From NCBI RefSeq assembly GCF_937123705.1, contig NZ_CAKZKO010000004.1:111249-175248 (forward strand): a stretch of DNA of 64,000 bases, read 5' to 3'. The position numbers and the translations under genes were made by a program. Within the stretch, counting starts at the first letter, position 1. Every line of letters starts with the position of its first letter. This document shows positions 1 to 9,500 of this stretch, in pieces. Source of the DNA: an uncultured Paraglaciecola sp. GTDB taxonomy: Bacteria > Pseudomonadota > Gammaproteobacteria > Enterobacterales > Alteromonadaceae. Below the pieces are notes generated by a model. That model was given only the letters and a program-made list of their open reading frames with translations. It ran no database searches and had not been told where the DNA came from.

Positions 1-1
1 G

Positions 2-700
2 ATTGCCCGAGGTTTTGTCGAAAGTGGGGTGAAAACCTATATCACAGCACGCAAACTTGAGCAGTTAGAAGAAACTGCTGCTGAACTATCCGCGTTGGGC
101 GAGTGTATTGCAATTCAATCGGATTTATCAACCATGGCCGGTGTAGATACCTTTACAGATGAGATGCTTAAAAGAGAGTCCAAAATCGACATCCTAATTA
201 ATAACGCTGGTGCTGCCTGGGGCGCCCCTGTTGAAGAATTTCCCGAGTCCGGTTGGGATAAAGTCATGGACCTAAATGTGAAATCTATTTTCTTTCTAAG
301 CAAAGGTTTATTACCTGCGCTGCGCTTAGCGGGCACAGCAGATGAACCATCACGCATAGTCAATATTGCTTCGGTTAACGGCATCACTCATCCTCATATG
401 GACAATTATTCTTATTCTGCCAGCAAAGCCGCCGTTATTCAGATGACACGGCACATGGCAGCCGATCTTCGTCCAAGCCATGTCAATATTAATGCCATAG
501 CCCCTGGTCTTTTCCCGAGTAAAATGACCAAACACGTATTAGCTCATGAACAAGAAATCGCTAATAAACTGCCTGCTCGCAAAATAGGTGAACTTGCTGA
601 TGTGGCCGGCACCGCCATTTACCTTTGCTCACGTGCCAGCAACTATGTTTGTGGTCATACCGTTGTGTTAGATGGCGGACAAGTGGCGAATGCTGGTTAG
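2..700 (+). CDS. SDR-family oxidoreductase (RhlG-like), 5' end cut by window
   Basis: NAD(P)-dependent short-chain dehydrogenase/reductase missing its N-terminus. The frame is open from base 2 and reads IARGFVESGVKTYITARK, the helix and strand that follow the Rossmann glycine motif, so the GTG at 29 is internal and not the start. Visible family residues are the NNAG motif, the catalytic Ser in IASVNG and the YxxxK pair in YSYSASK. The stretch NAIAPGLFPSKMTKH resembles RhlG-type ketoacyl reductases, which act on 3-oxoacyl or related substrates. The exact substrate cannot be told. A hairpin follows the stop. Confident on family, not on role. Confidence 0.9.
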   Translation: MARGFVESGVKTYITARKLEQLEETAAELSALGECIAIQSDLSTMAGVDTFTDEMLKRESKIDILINNAGAAWGAPVEEFPESGWDKVMDLNVKSIFFLSKGLLPALRLAGTADEPSRIVNIASVNGITHPHMDNYSYSASKAAVIQMTRHMAADLRPSHVNINAIAPGLFPSKMTKHVLAHEQEIANKLPARKIGELADVAGTAIYLCSRASNYVCGHTVVLDGGQVANAG

Positions 701-714
701 TGAAAACTAAAAAG

Positions 715-740
715 TGCCAACCTAAACCTATGGGTTGGCA
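715..740 (+). terminator. Hairpin after the SDR gene
   Basis: TGCCAACC (715-722) pairs with GGTTGGCA (733-740) across a 10-nt loop, 15 nt after the SDR stop. The T-tract that follows is weak (TTAACTG), so termination may be partial. Confidence 0.55.
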
Positions 741-792
741 TTAACTGTCGGTAACCTGATCGGCGGTTAAGTAAATTTATGAGTGGCTAAGC

Positions 793-1572
793 TTAATACT
801 CAATTTTTGGTAAGTGGTATTTTTGTTTGATTAATTTACGCTGCATGGCCAGATTATCAAATGCTTGTTGATAGCTTTGGATCACGCTATCTGGGGTGTT
901 TATATTAAAGGCAATATAATTGCCAATTTTTTCTATTTGCCACACCTGTTGATATTTTGATTGGTCAATCTTTAATAACTCAACTATATGTTGAAAGCCA
1001 TGAACCGACGTCATCATCATCTCTACTCGGTCTGACTCTAGCATTCTAAAAGCCCTTTCCATACTAGAGGCTTTTGCCATATTAAAGTCTTGAAAACCGA
1101 CCTGCTTCAAAATAATTTCAGACACTTCGCCTTTTAAGGTAACCACACTGTGGCCAATTATTTCGCCAAAATTTTCAAACTTTAATTGCGCACTTTTTTT
1201 AGCCACCAATACATGCATTGAATTAAATATTGGACCTACCCATTTAAACAAATGTTCACGGGCTGGGGTTTTAGACATGGTAAATAGTGCGCTGTTAGAG
1301 GTTTGCAAAACATTTCTATAACCACGTGACCAAGGAACTAATTGAATGTCTTGCTCATTTATCCCCTGTTCGGCCCACATGAGCTTTAATGATTCAACCG
1401 TAATTCCTACCAGCTCATCATTTTCCATATAGTTTGCAGGAGGATAAGACTCGGTATAAAAAGTGATTGGCGCAACAGGAGTTGTCGCATTGCCTGATAT
1501 TTCTTTGGCTAGGCTAAGATTTGAGAACACAATTAAAGATAGGATGAAGTTAGAACAAAATCTTTTAGTCAT
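793..1572 (-). CDS. Periplasmic solute-binding protein, SBP_bac_3 family
   Basis: 259-aa exported protein. An N-terminal signal peptide ends near residue 22 (NLSLAKE). The rest has the two-lobe binding fold of amino-acid-type ABC solute-binding proteins: an early ITFYTESYPPANYMENDELVGITVESLK motif region, and a later stretch with MLESDRVEMMMTS. No ABC permease or ATPase is adjacent. Many such orphans in Alteromonadales are stand-alone sensors or periplasmic binders of unknown ligand. It is a single gene with its own upstream region containing a perfect 16-bp palindrome. Ligand unknown. Confidence 0.8.
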   Translation of the reverse strand: MTKRFCSNFILSLIVFSNLSLAKEISGNATTPVAPITFYTESYPPANYMENDELVGITVESLKLMWAEQGINEQDIQLVPWSRGYRNVLQTSNSALFTMSKTPAREHLFKWVGPIFNSMHVLVAKKSAQLKFENFGEIIGHSVVTLKGEVSEIILKQVGFQDFNMAKASSMERAFRMLESDRVEMMMTSVHGFQHIVELLKIDQSKYQQVWQIEKIGNYIAFNINTPDSVIQSYQQAFDNLAMQRKLIKQKYHLPKIEY

Positions 1573-1686
1573 TTTGGACCGACACTCCCTTTCAATATTC
1601 CAAATGTGTAACTAAAGATTAGCTACAGACGTGTGACAGTATTAACACTTTTACACAATAGTTCAAGACCATTATTTTATAATTTT

Positions 1687-1702
1687 TAATACTTAAGTAT
1701 TA
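1687..1702. promoter_or_regulatory. Perfect 16-bp palindrome upstream of the solute-binding protein
   Basis: TAATACTTAAGTATTA is its own reverse complement and lies about 115 nt upstream of the start at 1572. It could be an operator for a dimeric regulator. In AT-rich DNA it could also be chance. The 1573-1886 gap otherwise holds the hairpins described separately. Confidence 0.3.
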
Positions 1703-1751
1703 GTCAATTTAAACACTGAAAAAACCAAAAAACCAGTGTTTTGAACAGCAA

Positions 1752-1781
1752 TGCAGTGGTCAATCTTGCATGACCACTGCA
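1752..1781. repeat. 11-bp inverted repeat in the hppD 3' region
   Basis: TGCAGTGGTCA (1752-1762) pairs perfectly with TGACCACTGCA (1771-1781) over an 8-nt loop. There is no T-run on either side, so it is not a classical intrinsic terminator. A second perfect stem, GAGGCTT/AAGCCTC, lies at 1814-1830. Either may end or protect the hppD transcript, which runs leftwards into this gap. Confidence 0.5.
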
Positions 1782-1886
1782 ATCGATATCTCGCCATATG
1801 ATGTACAGAAATAGAGGCTTTTTAAGCCTCATCTAAGCTAACAGGCTTACTTCTAACATTATTTTTGAGAGGTAATAGGGCTATTT

Positions 1887-2987
1887 TTAGACACCTTCAT
1901 TTTCTGGTGTTTTATTTGTTGTTTCTAAAACACCACGGTTTATTTGGTCTCGCTCTATGGATTCAAATAAGGCTTTAAAATTACCTTCACCAAAGCCGTC
2001 ATCTCCTTTACGTTGAATAAACTCAAAGAAAACCGGTCCTAATTGCGTTTCAGAAAAAATCTGTAGCAATAACCTTGGTCCGCCTTCGGTGGTGCCATCT
2101 AGCAAAATGCCTCGGGTTTGCAATTCATTAACAGTCTCACCATGATTAGGTAATCGGCCTTCTAACAACTCATAATAGGTTGCCGGAGGGGCTGTCATAA
2201 AGGGCATGCCCATTTTATTTAGGCGATCCCAACAGGCCACTAAATCATCACAACTAAAGGCAATATGTTGAATACCTTCACCGTTAAAGGCTCGCAAAAA
2301 TTCTTCAATTTGGCCTTTACCGCCTTCGCCTTCTTCATTTAAAGGAATGCGGATTTTTCCATCTGGTGCGGTCAGTGCTTTAGACGTTAATCCAGTGTAT
2401 TCACCCTTAATGTCGAAGAAACGAATTTCTTGAAAATTGAATAACTTCTCGTAAAAGTCAGCCCAGTACTTCATGCGACCGCCATAAACATTATGGGTTA
2501 AGTGATCTATTACGTTAAAACCAGCGCCTACTGGATTACGATCAACGCCGTCAATATACTCAAAATCGATATCATAAATAGACAATTCATCACCATAACG
2601 ATCAATCAAGTAAATGATAGCATTGCCAATACCACGAATGGCGGGTAAACGCAGTTCCATAGGACCGGTTTCAACCACAACTGGCTCGGCTCCTTGCTCC
2701 AGCAAGTAGTTGTAAGCTTGCACCGCATTTTTCACTCTAAAGCCCATTCCACATGCAGCAGGGCCATGTTCCCGTGCAAAATACCAAGCCGCCGATTTAG
2801 GCTCATAATTAGCAATTAAATTGATCCCACCTTGACGCCACAATTGTGCATCTTTAGTACGATGATTGGCCACCAGAGTAAATCCCATAGCAGTAAATAC
2901 GCTCTCCAGTTGTCCTTTTTCAGGAGAAGAAAATTCAATGAATTCAAATCCGTCTAAACCTACGGGATTCTCAAATAAATCTGCCAT
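1887..2987 (-). CDS. hppD: 4-hydroxyphenylpyruvate dioxygenase
   Basis: Fe(II) dioxygenase that turns 4-hydroxyphenylpyruvate into homogentisate, the second step of tyrosine degradation, in the cytoplasm. Length (366 aa) is normal. It has two vicinal-oxygen-chelate halves. The metal ligands are visible at His162 (DHLTHN), His241 (GIQHIAF) and Glu322 ([17 protein letters not shown]), numbers nearly the same as in the Pseudomonas enzyme. The product can also feed pyomelanin formation. The next enzymes (homogentisate dioxygenase and downstream) are not in this window. A TyrR-type box about 210 nt upstream suggests control by aromatic amino acids. Confidence 0.97.
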   Translation of the reverse strand: MADLFENPVGLDGFEFIEFSSPEKGQLESVFTAMGFTLVANHRTKDAQLWRQGGINLIANYEPKSAAWYFAREHGPAACGMGFRVKNAVQAYNYLLEQGAEPVVVETGPMELRLPAIRGIGNAIIYLIDRYGDELSIYDIDFEYIDGVDRNPVGAGFNVIDHLTHNVYGGRMKYWADFYEKLFNFQEIRFFDIKGEYTGLTSKALTAPDGKIRIPLNEEGEGGKGQIEEFLRAFNGEGIQHIAFSCDDLVACWDRLNKMGMPFMTAPPATYYELLEGRLPNHGETVNELQTRGILLDGTTEGGPRLLLQIFSETQLGPVFFEFIQRKGDDGFGEGNFKALFESIERDQINRGVLETTNKTPENEGV

Positions 2988-3196
2988 TTTTTACTCTCTT
3001 TAGTCGTGCCAAACCCCAAAACAAAACGGCTCATTAGAAAACCTTAAATCACATCATTTGTTGGTTTTAGCAAATTAATATTACTAGCGATCAGTGCGCC
3101 AAAATTGGAAGCTAGCAGCTTAGGGCATTTCAGTAAAAAAGGCCCGAAAAGAGGGCAAGGTTTAGTAAGGTAGAAAACATCTAAAACTGATAAATG

Positions 3197-3214
3197 TGTA
3201 AATTTTTTTTTACA
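3197..3214. promoter_or_regulatory. TyrR box upstream of hppD
   Basis: TGTAAA (3197-3202), six T, TTTACA (3209-3214). This is an exact match to the strong TyrR box consensus TGTAAA-N6-TTTACA and lies upstream of the tyrosine-degradation gene hppD. The site is seen in the sequence; control by TyrR is inferred. Confidence 0.7.
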
Positions 3215-3325
3215 AAGGTTTCATAAAAAAAACCATTACTGGAAGTCGTGGTCTCTTGGTAAATTGCAAGGTTAACGATCAGTATTGTTTGATCACAACA
3301 GCTAGCACAGTTGATAATAGGAGCT

Positions 3326-3490
3326 ATACCAATTCATCCTAACAATTAGTCACTCAGAGAACACCAGCGACTTTCAATCAAGGCGTAGTCCTGCAGGAAT
3401 GGCACTCTACACTCATGATGAACAACGAAGATAGGGGCAAAACAGCGCTACTTGCAGGCGTTTCTTATCCCGAGTTCGGGTTAATTAATA
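3326..3490. repeat. MITE-like intergenic repeat, copy 1
   Basis: Begins TACCAATTCATCCTAACAA and shares 25 identical bases, in inverted orientation, with 19066-19090. It also shares GAACACCAGCGACT with 19051-19064. From about 3373 it is open in one plus-strand frame that includes two adjacent ATG codons at 3415 and 3418 and stops at 3541-3543, so it may carry or be derived from a short coding piece. The gap 2988-3523 otherwise holds the hppD upstream region. Confidence 0.6.
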
Positions 3491-3523
3491 TTAAACAACG
3501 ACTTAAAGAATTAAAAAACGAAT

Positions 3524-3910
3524 CTACAACTGCACCAAGATAGACTGCTGATCGGCCTTAGGCATGTTATCTACAACTAAGTTAAAGGAATTATCTATCA
3601 TACGTTCAATCTCACCTTGTGGGACAGAACCGTCTAATTTAATGGTATTCCAATGCACTTTACTCATGTGGTAACCGGGAATGACCGAAGGGAAAATATC
3701 TCTGAGCATAATCGCTTCTTGAGGATCACATTTGAGATTCATCCAGCAAGTATCGTCGCTTTCATTTTCGCCTTTGCCCATTTTACCAATCGCTAGGGTC
3801 GCGAACATCTTATGTTTGACCTTAAACACAGACACATCTTTTCCAAAAGGAAAGGTTTCTACGGTAAAAGGTTTTTGTAATAGATATTCTCTGGCTTGTT
3901 GCTGATCCAT
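3524..3910 (-). CDS. MmcQ/YjbR family protein
   Basis: Small (128 aa) single-domain protein of the MmcQ/YjbR family, which adopts a CyaY-like fold and is often called DNA-binding, though its function is not settled. Family features seen: MKFGKD-like early region (FPFGKDVSVFKV), then MFATLAIG, a central WMNLKCDP strand, PGYHMSKVHWNTI, and a C-terminal helix ending in Leu. It is in the same direction as the phosphoribosyltransferase gene upstream but is separated from it by a strong terminator, so it is probably transcribed alone. Confidence 0.85.
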   Translation of the reverse strand: MDQQQAREYLLQKPFTVETFPFGKDVSVFKVKHKMFATLAIGKMGKGENESDDTCWMNLKCDPQEAIMLRDIFPSVIPGYHMSKVHWNTIKLDGSVPQGEIERMIDNSFNLVVDNMPKADQQSILVQL

Positions 3911-3923
3911 CCGATTCTCCTAA

Positions 3924-3947
3924 TAAAAAAGGGTAGTCGCCTACCCT
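3924..3947 (-). terminator. Intrinsic terminator of the phosphoribosyltransferase gene
   Basis: AGGGTAG (3930-3936) pairs with CTACCCT (3941-3947) with a 4-nt loop. On the minus strand it is followed by six T. This is a classic intrinsic terminator 33 nt after the stop of the gene at 3980. Confidence 0.85.
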
Positions 3948-3979
3948 AATATATAAACCATTTCCTCAATTAAAGAGAA

Positions 3980-4543
3980 TTAATCTTGCTCTAACAAATG
4001 CATCACATTTTTTAGATCGGTCTTGCCCGCTATGATTTCATCAGGGGTAAGACCCGATATTTCGTGAGGAAAAACCAACCATTCGTCACTTTCGTGCACA
4101 TAGTAGTCGGGCACTATATGAGTTTTATTATTTTGCGGTTTGTAATACGGACAAGCAATACGTACGTCTTTAGGCATGTTGGCACGGGATAGTTTTTTAA
4201 TTTGAGCCATTAGTGCTTCAACACTGCGACCCGAATCGAATACGTCGTCCACAATCAATAGGCTGTCATCAGCATTGGCGTTTTCAATTAAATAATGTAA
4301 ACCGTGTACTTTAATGGTTTTAGATTGTTGATCAATGCCGTAATAAGAAGAAGTACGCACCGCTATATGATCAGTTTCTACTTTCTTAAAATCAAAATAT
4401 TCTTGCACCGCTATTCCAATGGGTGCGCCGCCGCGCCATATACCAATTATGAAATGTGGGCGAAAGCCACTTTCATACACTTGCGCTGCCACGCGAAATG
4501 AATCTTCAAGTAGCTGTTGTGCGGTGATAAACGTTTTTTCCAT
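3980..4543 (-). CDS. Type I phosphoribosyltransferase (hypoxanthine PRT-like)
   Basis: 187-aa protein with the PRPP-binding signature LLIVDDVFDSGRSVEAL near residues 93-109 (two acidic residues, then small residues and SGRS). This defines type I phosphoribosyltransferases of purine salvage and related nucleotide metabolism. IIGIWRGGAPIG near residue 32 is the usual PPi loop. The C-terminal WLVFPHEI resembles the hood of xanthine/hypoxanthine enzymes. Base specificity cannot be read from sequence alone. Single gene, ended by the terminator at 3924-3947. Confidence 0.82.
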   Translation of the reverse strand: MEKTFITAQQLLEDSFRVAAQVYESGFRPHFIIGIWRGGAPIGIAVQEYFDFKKVETDHIAVRTSSYYGIDQQSKTIKVHGLHYLIENANADDSLLIVDDVFDSGRSVEALMAQIKKLSRANMPKDVRIACPYYKPQNNKTHIVPDYYVHESDEWLVFPHEISGLTPDEIIAGKTDLKNVMHLLEQD

Positions 4544-4627
4544 TAGATAAACCTTAAAAAATTAGAGCGCCGCCTAAGCTGCAGCTAGATAAAACTTTGA
4601 GCCCGCTAGTATATACCTAAGCGCAGC

Positions 4628-5839
4628 TTATTCATATTTTAACGCGTTTGCTGGATTAACTCTTACTGCTCGATAGGCAGGATAAAGACTGGCCACAAAA
4701 CACAAAATTAGCGATGTCACAATAAGAATGACCACTTGCGGCCATTGCAAATCAGTGGGCAGCCCTTGTCCGTCTGGACTAAGAAAAATGGGTAGGTTAA
4801 ATAATTTAATCACATTATTAATTTGGGAAACCAACAATATGCCCGCCGCAGCGCCAATTACCGTGCCTTTAACACCATTATATACACCGTTAAAGAGGAA
4901 TATATTCATTATGTTGCTACGTGTCATACCTTGTGTCAGTAGAATCGCAATATCACTTTGTTTTTCGGTGACCACCATAACGAGGGCCGATACAATATTA
5001 AATGCGGCAACCGAAATAATTAGCAGTAGCATTAACGACATCATGTTTTTTTCCATCTTAACGGCATCAAATAATACCCCTTGCTTTTCGCGCCAATTAG
5101 TTGAAGAAAAACCTTGTTTGGCAAGCGCTTGCACCACTGATTTATATTCGAATGCATCTGCTAGAAACAAACGGGTTTGCGCTAGTTTTTCGGTGCGGCT
5201 GCGTAATAACTTGGCTGTATCGTCAATATGCATAAAGACGGCTTTGTCATCTAAAGCAGAGCCCATATCGAAGATCCCCACCACACGAAAAATCCTTTGA
5301 CTATAAATGCGACCAAAAGGACCAAAGTAACTATTTTGCGACGAAATCAAACGGGCCTTTTCACCCATGCGCAAGTTGAGTTTTATCGACAAGGCTCGAC
5401 CTATGATGATCCCGTACTCACCTTTAACAAGATCGCTCAGCTTACCCATTAACATATTTTGGGCTATCACCGAAGATAGCTGCATTTTATCAGGTTCAAT
5501 ACCCTGAAATATCACCCCCTTTAGACCTTGTGAAGACTGCACTATACCTTCTGACTCGATTTGCTGAGTACTCGCCATGACGCCTTCAATATCAGCAAAC
5601 TTTGGGGCATCCATTGCTTTATGGGTATTATGCTGCACTAATATGTGAGGTGTGATCCCTAAATTACGTAATTTGAGCTCGCCTTCAAAACCATTCATCA
5701 CTGATAAAACCGTTATCAAAGCCATTAAGCCTAACGCTATGCCCGCCACAGAGAAAAAGTTTATAAATGCGATAAAATGGCTGCCCTTCGAAGCTTTGGC
5801 GTAACGTAAACCAATATAGGCAGATAGTGGATAGAACAT
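4628..5839 (-). CDS. lolC: LolC/LolE-type lipoprotein-release permease, orphan
   Basis: 403-aa inner-membrane permease of the FtsX/MacB fold. It has one N-terminal membrane helix (residues ~24-50), a periplasmic domain of about 200 residues, then three C-terminal helices (~270-300, 315-340, 370-395) ending in RAVRVNPANALKYE. The start (FYPLSAYIGLRYAKASKGSHFIAFINFFS) is typical of LolC/LolE, which lift lipoproteins out of the inner membrane for LolA. The usual lolD ATPase and second permease are not adjacent: the left neighbour is a PRT gene and the right neighbour diverges. LolC versus LolE is not resolved. Confidence 0.8.
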   Translation of the reverse strand: MFYPLSAYIGLRYAKASKGSHFIAFINFFSVAGIALGLMALITVLSVMNGFEGELKLRNLGITPHILVQHNTHKAMDAPKFADIEGVMASTQQIESEGIVQSSQGLKGVIFQGIEPDKMQLSSVIAQNMLMGKLSDLVKGEYGIIIGRALSIKLNLRMGEKARLISSQNSYFGPFGRIYSQRIFRVVGIFDMGSALDDKAVFMHIDDTAKLLRSRTEKLAQTRLFLADAFEYKSVVQALAKQGFSSTNWREKQGVLFDAVKMEKNMMSLMLLLIISVAAFNIVSALVMVVTEKQSDIAILLTQGMTRSNIMNIFLFNGVYNGVKGTVIGAAAGILLVSQINNVIKLFNLPIFLSPDGQGLPTDLQWPQVVILIVTSLILCFVASLYPAYRAVRVNPANALKYE

Positions 5840-5971
5840 GAAAAATGGAACTCTTATGACAACAAAACAGTTAAAAAAATAACAGCTTAACTATTGGTAT
5901 CCTGATGAATGATGTTGAATAATACGTGCTTGCGATTAATCTCACAAGCACAGCAAAAATAGGGAGCAAAT

Positions 5972-6565
5972 ATGAAAACTCTAACGCTTGAACAAAAACA
6001 TCAACAATTTGATGAGTTTTTTATGATCAAGCACGCTATCCCAGTCAATTTGCGTTTATTAGCAGATGATTTTGAATTACCTGAACTTGAGGATTTACAT
6101 CAACATATGCCTTATGAATTTCAGATAGCCAGTGAAGTATCTGCCATTGAAACTAAGGCATTAAGGCCCCTTAGACGCTTAGGCGAACATGCAATTGAGC
6201 TCGCTGAATTTCTGAATCATCAATCTAGAAAAATTGATTTAATGATGTCACTCATTTTGCAGCAACATTCAAACCAAGAGCAAAATTACCAATCCATACA
6301 ATTTGGAGGAGGAGGCATAATTATTGATAGTGACACACAGTTATCTACGGGTGACACTATAGAGCTGAAATTATTCATTAGAGAGGAAGCCACAGCCATT
6401 TTTTGTTTTGCCGAAGTTATTGCTTGTAAGCCTGTAGATGATACGTACCATATATCTTTGATTTTCACTTGTATTCGCGAAGAAGACCAAGATTTATTAG
6501 TCAAGGCCAGCTTGCATTTGCAAGCAGCGAGTATACGCAAGCGAAAAACCCAAGAAAAACTTTAA
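5972..6565 (+). CDS. PilZ-domain protein
   Basis: 197-aa cytoplasmic protein. The C-terminal half (GGGGIIIDSDTQLSTGDTIELKLFI, then an FAEVIACK strand) has the beta-barrel pattern of PilZ domains, which usually bind cyclic di-GMP. The N-terminal half is helical. The canonical RxxxR switch before the barrel is not obvious, so c-di-GMP binding is uncertain. A good ribosome site (AGGGAGC) precedes the ATG at 5972. mfd starts 23 nt downstream, so the two may be co-transcribed. Confidence 0.75.
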   Translation: MKTLTLEQKHQQFDEFFMIKHAIPVNLRLLADDFELPELEDLHQHMPYEFQIASEVSAIETKALRPLRRLGEHAIELAEFLNHQSRKIDLMMSLILQQHSNQEQNYQSIQFGGGGIIIDSDTQLSTGDTIELKLFIREEATAIFCFAEVIACKPVDDTYHISLIFTCIREEDQDLLVKASLHLQAASIRKRKTQEKL

Positions 6566-6588
6566 AAGAACGAGATCGAACATAATTA

Positions 6589-9500
6589 ATGACTCAGAGT
6601 ATTTTTTCACCGCCATTACCCAGTAATACCCTTAAATCAAAAAATGATATTCGCCAATGGGGTAACCTGCAAGGCAGCAGTACCGCGCTTGCATTAGCTA
6701 AAGGAGCTACACAAGCTAAAGGCCCGATTTTACTGGTAACAGCAGATACACCCAGCGCCATAAAACTAGAAAAAGAACTCGACTACTTTTTACAGGGGCA
6801 AGAGGTTGATGTGCAGCTTTTCCCCGATTGGGAAACCCTGCCCTATGATAGTTTTTCACCTCACCAAGATATTGTATCCCAGCGCCTAGAAACCCTTTAC
6901 CAACTCACTCAAAACGAACCTAGAGTGTTTATTGTGCCTATCAATACCTTGATGATGCGTATGGCTCCGGTGGATTATATTGGTAAATATTTACTGATAT
7001 TAAAAATTAGTCAAAAGTTAGATATTAATAGTTTTCGGCAAGGTCTAGAGCGAGCTGGTTACTTACATGTAAACCAAGTAATGAGCCACAGTGAGTTTTC
7101 AATCCGTGGCAGTATCATCGATTTATTCCCTATGGGCAGTCAGCATCCATATCGTATCGATTTATTTGATGATGAAGTGGATAGCATTAGGCATTTTGAT
7201 GCTGAAACCCAACGTTCGGGAGATAAAGTCACTGAAATTAAACTGTTACCGGCCAGAGAGTTCCCTACTGATAAAGACGCCACATTGCTCTTTAGGCAGC
7301 AATATCTTGGCAAGTTCGACGCCAATAACAGCAAAGAGTCCATTTATTATCAGGTAGGTAAAGGGTTAATGCCGGGTGGAATTGAGTATTATTTACCCCT
7401 GTTTTTTGAAAAAACGGCCACTCTTTTTGATTACCTCAATCAAGACACCACAGTGTTGATGTATGGTGATCTTCAAAAAGCCCATGATAGCTATTGGCAA
7501 GATGTAAACCACAGATACGAACAACTTAGGTACAACCTTGCTCGCCCTTTAATGCATCCAGCCGACATTTTTATGCGCGCGGAAGAATTATTTAGCGCCC
7601 TAAAAGAATGGCCTAGGGTGCAAGTTCAAAGCAAAGCATTAGACACGAAAAGTGGCAGTTATAACTTTGCCACTGCCTCTGTAGGTGACATTGCCCTTAA
7701 ACCACAAAACAAGGTTCCTTGGACCTCTCTTAAACAGCAAGTAGCAGGTTGGCAAAATCAAAAGGTTAGGGTGTTGTTTAGCGCCGAGTCGGCGGGGCGT
7801 CGTGAAGGATTATTAGAAATTCTCAGCAAAGCTGACATTAAACCTAAAGTATTTGAGCATTTTGATAGTTTTACCCAAAGTGATGAACCAATTGGTATTA
7901 CAGTGGGTGCTGCCGAATTTAGTTTTTTACTTGAAGAGCCTAAAACCAAAGTTGCCTTTATCACCGAAACCGAATTACTCGGTCATAAAATCAGTCACAG
8001 GCGCAAAAGAGACACCCGCCAAGGCACTGACGAAAACGCAATTATTCGCAATCTTGCGGAATTACAGTTAGGTCAGCCAGTGGTACATTTTGAGCATGGC
8101 GTCGGACGTTATCTGGGTTTACAAACTTTAGATGCAGGTGGCATCACCACCGAATACTTAACCATTGAATATGCTAAGCAATCAAAGCTCTATGTACCTG
8201 TTGCCTCTTTACACTTAATTAGCCGTTACAGTGGCGGTGATATTGATCATGCCCCCTTGCATCATCTAGGCACAGAAACTTGGGCCAAAGCCAAGAAAAA
8301 AGCCGCTGATAAAGTACGCGATGTAGCTGCACAGCTACTAGACGTGTATGCCAGACGCGCCGCTAAACCAGGCTATGCCTTTAAAATTGCCTGGGACGAC
8401 TACCAATCCTTTAGTGATAGTTTTCCTTTTGAAGAAACCTTAGATCAACAAAAAGCCATTAATGCCGTGATCCAAGATATGGGCTCTGCCAATGCCATGG
8501 ACAGACTAGTCTGTGGTGATGTGGGTTTTGGAAAAACCGAAGTGGCGATGCGCGCCGCGTTTATTGCGGCGAATCAAGGAAAACAAGTGGCTATTTTAGT
8601 GCCCACTACCCTTCTCGCTCACCAACATTATGAAAACTTTGCCGAACGTTTTGTCAATTGCCCCTTTAGAATTGAAGTGTTGTCTCGTTTTGTTAGCGCT
8701 AAAGACGCCAAACAAACGGTGGCCGCCATAGGTGAAGGTAAAGTGGACATCATTGTGGGTACCCATACTTTATTGCAAGAGCGACTCAAATTTAATGATT
8801 TAGGTCTGGTTATCATCGATGAAGAACACCGCTTTGGGGTACGCCAAAAAGAGAAATTTAAGGCGCTGCGCTCAGATGTGGATATTTTAACCCTAACCGC
8901 CACACCTATTCCAAGGACCTTGAATATGGCATTAAGTGGCATGCGCGATTTATCCATAATCGCCACGCCACCAGCAAAGCGTTTACCCATCAAAACCTTT
9001 GTGCAGCAGCGCAATAAAGAATTGATACGCGAAGCTATCATGCGGGAAATTCTTCGCGGTGGACAAGTGTATTTCCTGCATAACGAAGTTGATACCATAG
9101 AGCGCACCGCCGAAGAAATTAAAGAGATAGTCCCAGAAGCACGCATTGTGATTGGTCATGGCCAAATGCGCGAGAGGGATCTTGAAAAAGTGATGTCTGA
9201 CTTTAATCATCAGCGTTTTAATGTGCTGCTTTGTACCACTATTATCGAAACCGGCATAGATGTACCCTCGGCCAATACCATAGTGATGGATCGCGCCGAC
9301 CATCTTGGTTTAGCTCAACTACATCAATTGCGTGGCCGGGTGGGTCGTTCCCATCACCAAGCATATGCCTATTTACTTACGCCACACCGTAGACGACTAA
9401 GTAAAGATGCCGCTAAACGTCTAGATGCTATATCATCCTTAGAAGAATTAGGTGCAGGTTTTGCCCTTGCCACCCACGACTTAGAAATTCGCGGCGCCGG

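Noticed and set aside
29..31. GTG at 29 as the start of the SDR gene
   Set aside because: The frame is open upstream and encodes the helix that follows the Rossmann glycine motif, so the gene began before the window.
1814..1830. GAGGCTT/AAGCCTC hairpin as an intrinsic terminator of hppD
   Set aside because: The stem is perfect but no T-run follows on either strand, so I list it only as a hairpin in the hppD 3' region.
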